A stretch of DNA of 64,000 bases from Kribbella capetownensis (GTDB lineage: Bacteria > Actinomycetota > Actinomycetes > Propionibacteriales > Kribbellaceae): assembly GCF_004331485.1 (NCBI RefSeq), contig NZ_SJKD01000002.1:186001-250000 (forward strand), written 5' to 3'. The stretch's first letter is position 1. Every line of letters starts with the position of its first letter. The position numbers and the translations under genes are program-made. The notes beneath the pieces are model-generated. The model did not search any database, was not told the origin of the DNA, and worked only from the letters and a program-made list of their open reading frames with translations. Positions 61,664-64,000 of this stretch are shown in pieces.

Positions 61664-62875
61664 TCACGGCACTTCTGCTGCCCTGCTCGCCGCAGCGAGC
61701 CAGGATCGACCGGCGAAGATGGCGAGTAACGCGCCGGCGGCACCCATGACGCCTACCGCGGTGGCCGGTGAGGTCAGACCTGCCACCGCACCGGCGGCAG
61801 CGACACCGAGACCTTGGACCGCTTGCAATCCCGCTGAGGCAAGCCCGATGACCTGCCCGCGTTGGCCATCCGGCACCAGGCGTACGAACATCGCGGTGAC
61901 AAGCATGGTGTACGACGACAGCACGCCGACGAGTGTCCAGAGCCCGATCGCGGTCGGCACCGATGGGATGACGGCACTTACCATCAGCGGGATCCCGGAT
62001 GCCACCGCGAGCGGTGTCAGCGACCGGGTTCGCCAGTGCGCAGGCATCCAGCGAGTCAGCAGCAATGAACCGACGAGAGCGCCGACAGGGTCAGCGGCCA
62101 TCAGCAGACCGACCGCGGCCTCGCCTTTGCCTGCCTCGGCCGCGTACGCCGCAGCGAGTCCTTCGGGTGCGATGTAGAAGCCATACAGGTACAGCAGGCC
62201 CAGCAGACTGCGCAGCCGACGGTCACCCCAGATCACCCGGAACCCTCCGGACAGCGACCGTCCGACCGTCCTCGGCTCCGCTGCTTGCGGCGGCCGGTGC
62301 AGACTTGCGCCGAACCGGACCACAGTCGACGAGATCAGGAACGTCAACGCGTTCAGCTCCAACGCGACATGCGATCCGGTCAGGCCGACCAACACTCCGC
62401 CGGCCGCGAATCCGGCTACCTGGACGATGCTGTCGGTCGCACTCGCCAGACCGACTCCGACGACGTACCGGTCTCCCTCCAGGACACTCGGCAGGATCGC
62501 ATTGCGGGCAGCACTGTAGAGCGGCTGCAGTCCGACCACGACGATCAGCAGCGCGGCCAGTACGGCGACCGGCAGACCGGGGATCGCCATCACGGCCACC
62601 AGGCCCGCGCGGCTCAGGTCGGTCGCCACCATCACCGTACGGCGCGGGAACCGGTCGGCCAGCCCGGTCAGCAGGGGAGCGCTGACCAACGGCGGCAGGA
62701 ACGACAGGGCGTACGTCAGCGCGGTGACGGCGGCCGACCCGGTCCGGTCGAACACCAGTACGGCGATCGCGACCCGGGCGAGCTGATCGCCGAGCCGGGA
62801 CTGCGCGTGCGCGATCCACAACGCACGGAACTCGGCCACACCCACGACTTCGCGGATGGTCGGGCGGCTGGCCAT
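61664..62875 (-). CDS. MFS transporter
   Basis: 403 residues with 12 predicted transmembrane segments in two halves. ALWIAHAQSRLGDQLARVAIAVLVF starts the first helix, and the loop LADRFPRRTVMVATDL between helices 2 and 3 matches the MFS motif A (GxxxDRxGRR). The family resembles enterobactin-exporter/macrolide-efflux-like MFS proteins. No regulator is obvious: the divergent stretch (62876-63003) holds a 13-codon ORF instead. Substrate unknown. Confidence 0.9.
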   Translation of the reverse strand: MASRPTIREVVGVAEFRALWIAHAQSRLGDQLARVAIAVLVFDRTGSAAVTALTYALSFLPPLVSAPLLTGLADRFPRRTVMVATDLSRAGLVAVMAIPGLPVAVLAALLIVVVGLQPLYSAARNAILPSVLEGDRYVVGVGLASATDSIVQVAGFAAGGVLVGLTGSHVALELNALTFLISSTVVRFGASLHRPPQAAEPRTVGRSLSGGFRVIWGDRRLRSLLGLLYLYGFYIAPEGLAAAYAAEAGKGEAAVGLLMAADPVGALVGSLLLTRWMPAHWRTRSLTPLAVASGIPLMVSAVIPSVPTAIGLWTLVGVLSSYTMLVTAMFVRLVPDGQRGQVIGLASAGLQAVQGLGVAAAGAVAGLTSPATAVGVMGAAGALLAIFAGRSWLAAASRAAEVP

Positions 62876-63003
62876 GCGCCGACGCTAGGCCGCGCATCTT
62901 TCAGATCGCTGTCAGCACCGCCCGGACCGGCCGTGAAAGCAATGTGAAGGTGTCCGCTGAGAGGCTCGAATCTCAACCCGTCACGTCCAGCGAGGAGGCC
63001 TCC

Positions 63004-63045
63004 ATGCGCGACCGCGAGCTCAAAGCCGCCAACAAAGACTGGTGA
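63004..63045 (+). CDS. Putative 13-codon ORF (MRDRELKAANKDW) with strong ribosome site
   Basis: The frame is preceded by GAGGAGG 5-6 nt upstream of the ATG, one of the best ribosome sites in the window, and is followed 5 nt after the stop by a perfect 12-bp terminator. It has no relation to a downstream gene on the same strand, so it is not a leader for attenuation in the usual sense. It may encode a small peptide, or the site may be fortuitous in an MFS promoter region. Conservation cannot be tested here. Confidence 0.35.
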   Translation: MRDRELKAANKDW

Positions 63046-63050
63046 CTTGT

Positions 63051-63079
63051 GACGGGTGCGGCCGCGTGCCGCACCCGTC
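63051..63079. terminator. Bidirectional terminator before the TetR gene end
   Basis: GACGGGTGCGGC and GCCGCACCCGTC form a perfect 12-bp stem with a 5-nt loop. It lies 5 nt after the tiny ORF and 17 nt after the TetR stop on the opposite strand. Confidence 0.88.
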
Positions 63080-63096
63080 CTCAGCACCTGGCGTGG

Positions 63097-63699
63097 TCAG
63101 CGCTGGGCGAGGTGGCGGAGGAGCGCGGTCAGGCCGGCGACTTGATAGCGCCAGAAGCTGGTGATCGTGCCGCGGAGGTCCGCTTCGGTCTCGTTGTGGA
63201 GCAGGATCCGCGCGATGGTTCTCGAGGTGTTCGTCCAGATGGATTCGAACAGGTCGAGGTCGCCCGGCGCGACCGCGCCGGCCGGCAGCGCGTTGACGAG
63301 CGCGTCCACGGACAGGCCGTTGATGCGCGCGACGACGTCCGCGTGCCGTGTCCCGGCTGCACCGGAGAGGATCACGACAGACTCGAGCCGGTAGTGAAGC
63401 CAGAACTGCATCATCTCGTCGGCGACATCCGTGGTGGTGCCGTTGCGTTTCACCAGCGCGGCGAAGTCCTCGACCCGGCGGCCGACCACCTGCTCCAGTG
63501 CGTTGACGACGTCATCCGGTACGACGGCGTCGTACAACTCCTGTTTGTTGCGGTAGTAGCGGTACAGGTTCGCCGGTGCCATCGCGGCCTCGGCCGCGAC
63601 GCCGGCCATGGTGGCGCCGGCGTACCCGTGGACGGCGAACGCCCGGAGTGCGGCGGCGCGGATGCGGGACCGGACGTCGTCCTTCAGCACCTGCGGCAC
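63097..63699 (-). CDS. TetR-family regulator
   Basis: About 200 residues from the GTG at 63699 (the frame to 63819 would run through the operator and the divergent gene). The DNA-binding domain is AAALRAFAVHGYAGATMAGVAAEAAMAPANLYRYYRNKQELYDAVV (codons ~14-60); the rest is an all-helical ligand domain. It is divergent from a hotdog thioesterase gene with a 25-bp dyad between them, so it most likely represses that gene. A ligand such as an acyl-CoA is plausible but unproven. Confidence 0.9.
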   Translation of the reverse strand: MPQVLKDDVRSRIRAAALRAFAVHGYAGATMAGVAAEAAMAPANLYRYYRNKQELYDAVVPDDVVNALEQVVGRRVEDFAALVKRNGTTTDVADEMMQFWLHYRLESVVILSGAAGTRHADVVARINGLSVDALVNALPAGAVAPGDLDLFESIWTNTSRTIARILLHNETEADLRGTITSFWRYQVAGLTALLRHLAQR

Positions 63700-63717
63700 A
63701 CGAAAGAGCCTAGCACG

Positions 63718-63742
63718 AATAGTGAATCTGTGATTCGCTATT
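63718..63742. promoter_or_regulatory. TetR operator candidate between TetR and thioesterase genes
   Basis: AATAGTGAATC, a 3-nt centre and GATTCGCTATT, with 10 of 11 arm positions complementary. It starts 18 bp upstream of the TetR start and ends 31 bp before the thioesterase start. Confidence 0.82.
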
Positions 63743-63773
63743 GGCGAGAGAGTTCGATCAGAGGAGGCAGGGG

Positions 63774-64000
63774 ATGACGCGCACCGGAGTGTTCTGGGAC
63801 GGCGTGGAAGGGCGGGCACCGATACCGCAGGCGGCGCGCACGCTCGGGTTCGAGCTACTCGAGGCCGATCCGGACCAGGGCACGATCTCTGTCGCGTTCG
63901 CCGGCGTCGAGGCGTTCACGAATCCGTTCGGTGAGGTCCTCGGTGCCTTCCTGGCCGCGATGCTCTACGACACCGTCGGCCCGGCGCTGCTGGCCACGCT
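63774..64000 (+). CDS. PaaI-like hotdog thioesterase (3' end outside window)
   Basis: At least 75 residues before the window ends. The translation from the ATG (preceded by GAGGAGGCAGGGG) includes FWDGVEGRAPIPQAARTLGF and VAFAGVEAFTNPFGEVLGAF followed by LAAMLYDTVGPALLATL, which fits the PaaI/YdiI branch (the N-then-G motif of HGGxxxxLLD type seen as NPFGEVLGAFLAAMLYD). It hydrolyses acyl-CoA thioesters. It is divergent from a TetR gene with a clear operator between them, so expression is probably repressed and induced by ligand. Confidence 0.8.
   Translation, partial: MTRTGVFWDGVEGRAPIPQAARTLGFELLEADPDQGTISVAFAGVEAFTNPFGEVLGAFLAAMLYDTVGPALLAT

Overview
The window is 64 kb of GC-rich DNA (roughly 68-70% by eye) with densely packed genes, frequent GTG starts, 1-14 nt overlaps inside operons and many starts placed directly behind a -10 box (leaderless style). 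The gene content is actinobacterial: F420-linked and mycothiol-linked enzymes, an AfsR/SARP-type regulator, a Nei1/RpiB/PepN block and a GlbO globin. A soil Propionibacteriales genome such as Kribbella or a relative is my best guess (inference; no 16S or marker search could be run).

Layout. 0-9.1 kb: C-terminal part of an AfsR/SARP-type regulator, an FMO-like monooxygenase with an HxlR regulator, a small membrane protein, a heterodimeric ABC exporter pair and a phosphotransferase-fold protein. 9.1-10.9 kb: a 1.76 kb interval bounded by a 45-bp repeat of the 3' end of a tRNA-Arg(UCU) gene and carrying a single methyltransferase gene, which looks like a tiny integrated cassette or remnant. 11-21 kb: PrsW-type protease, two overlapping dynamin-like GTPase genes (the first with a ~620-residue acidic disordered N-terminus), an SRPBCC protein, an SSB paralogue and EttA.

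21-36 kb is an accessory stretch rich in regulator/enzyme pairs: secreted esterase, ArsR-AHSA1-reductase operon, MarR/FAD-monooxygenase, MarR/YceI, TetR/acyl-CoA dehydrogenase-thiolase-SDR, WYL regulator/DinB-like protein and two tandem double-domain GNAT acetyltransferases. Most of these pairs share an intergenic palindrome or direct repeat that I list as an operator candidate. 36-46.6 kb: MaoC-FabG, two hotdog thioesterases, GlbO, OsmC, MscS, MalQ, a secreted AA10 LPMO beside a secreted M15-like peptidase, and small envelope genes.

46.6-64 kb: a SPOR-like membrane protein, a non-canonical SDR, then aminopeptidase N, a DsbA-fold mycothiol-linked protein, a beta-lactamase-like protein, RpiB and Nei1; a SpoIIE phosphatase, a Ddn-type F420 reductase, a phosphatidylcholine-synthase-like enzyme, a SulP transporter, an MFS exporter, a 13-codon ORF with its own strong ribosome site and terminator, and a TetR/thioesterase pair running off the end. 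SSB-EttA through GlbO to PepN-DsbA-RpiB-Nei1 follows the same gene families as the Mycobacterium tuberculosis Rv2478c-Rv2464c neighbourhood (from memory), so this looks like an old actinobacterial backbone with accessory genes inserted.
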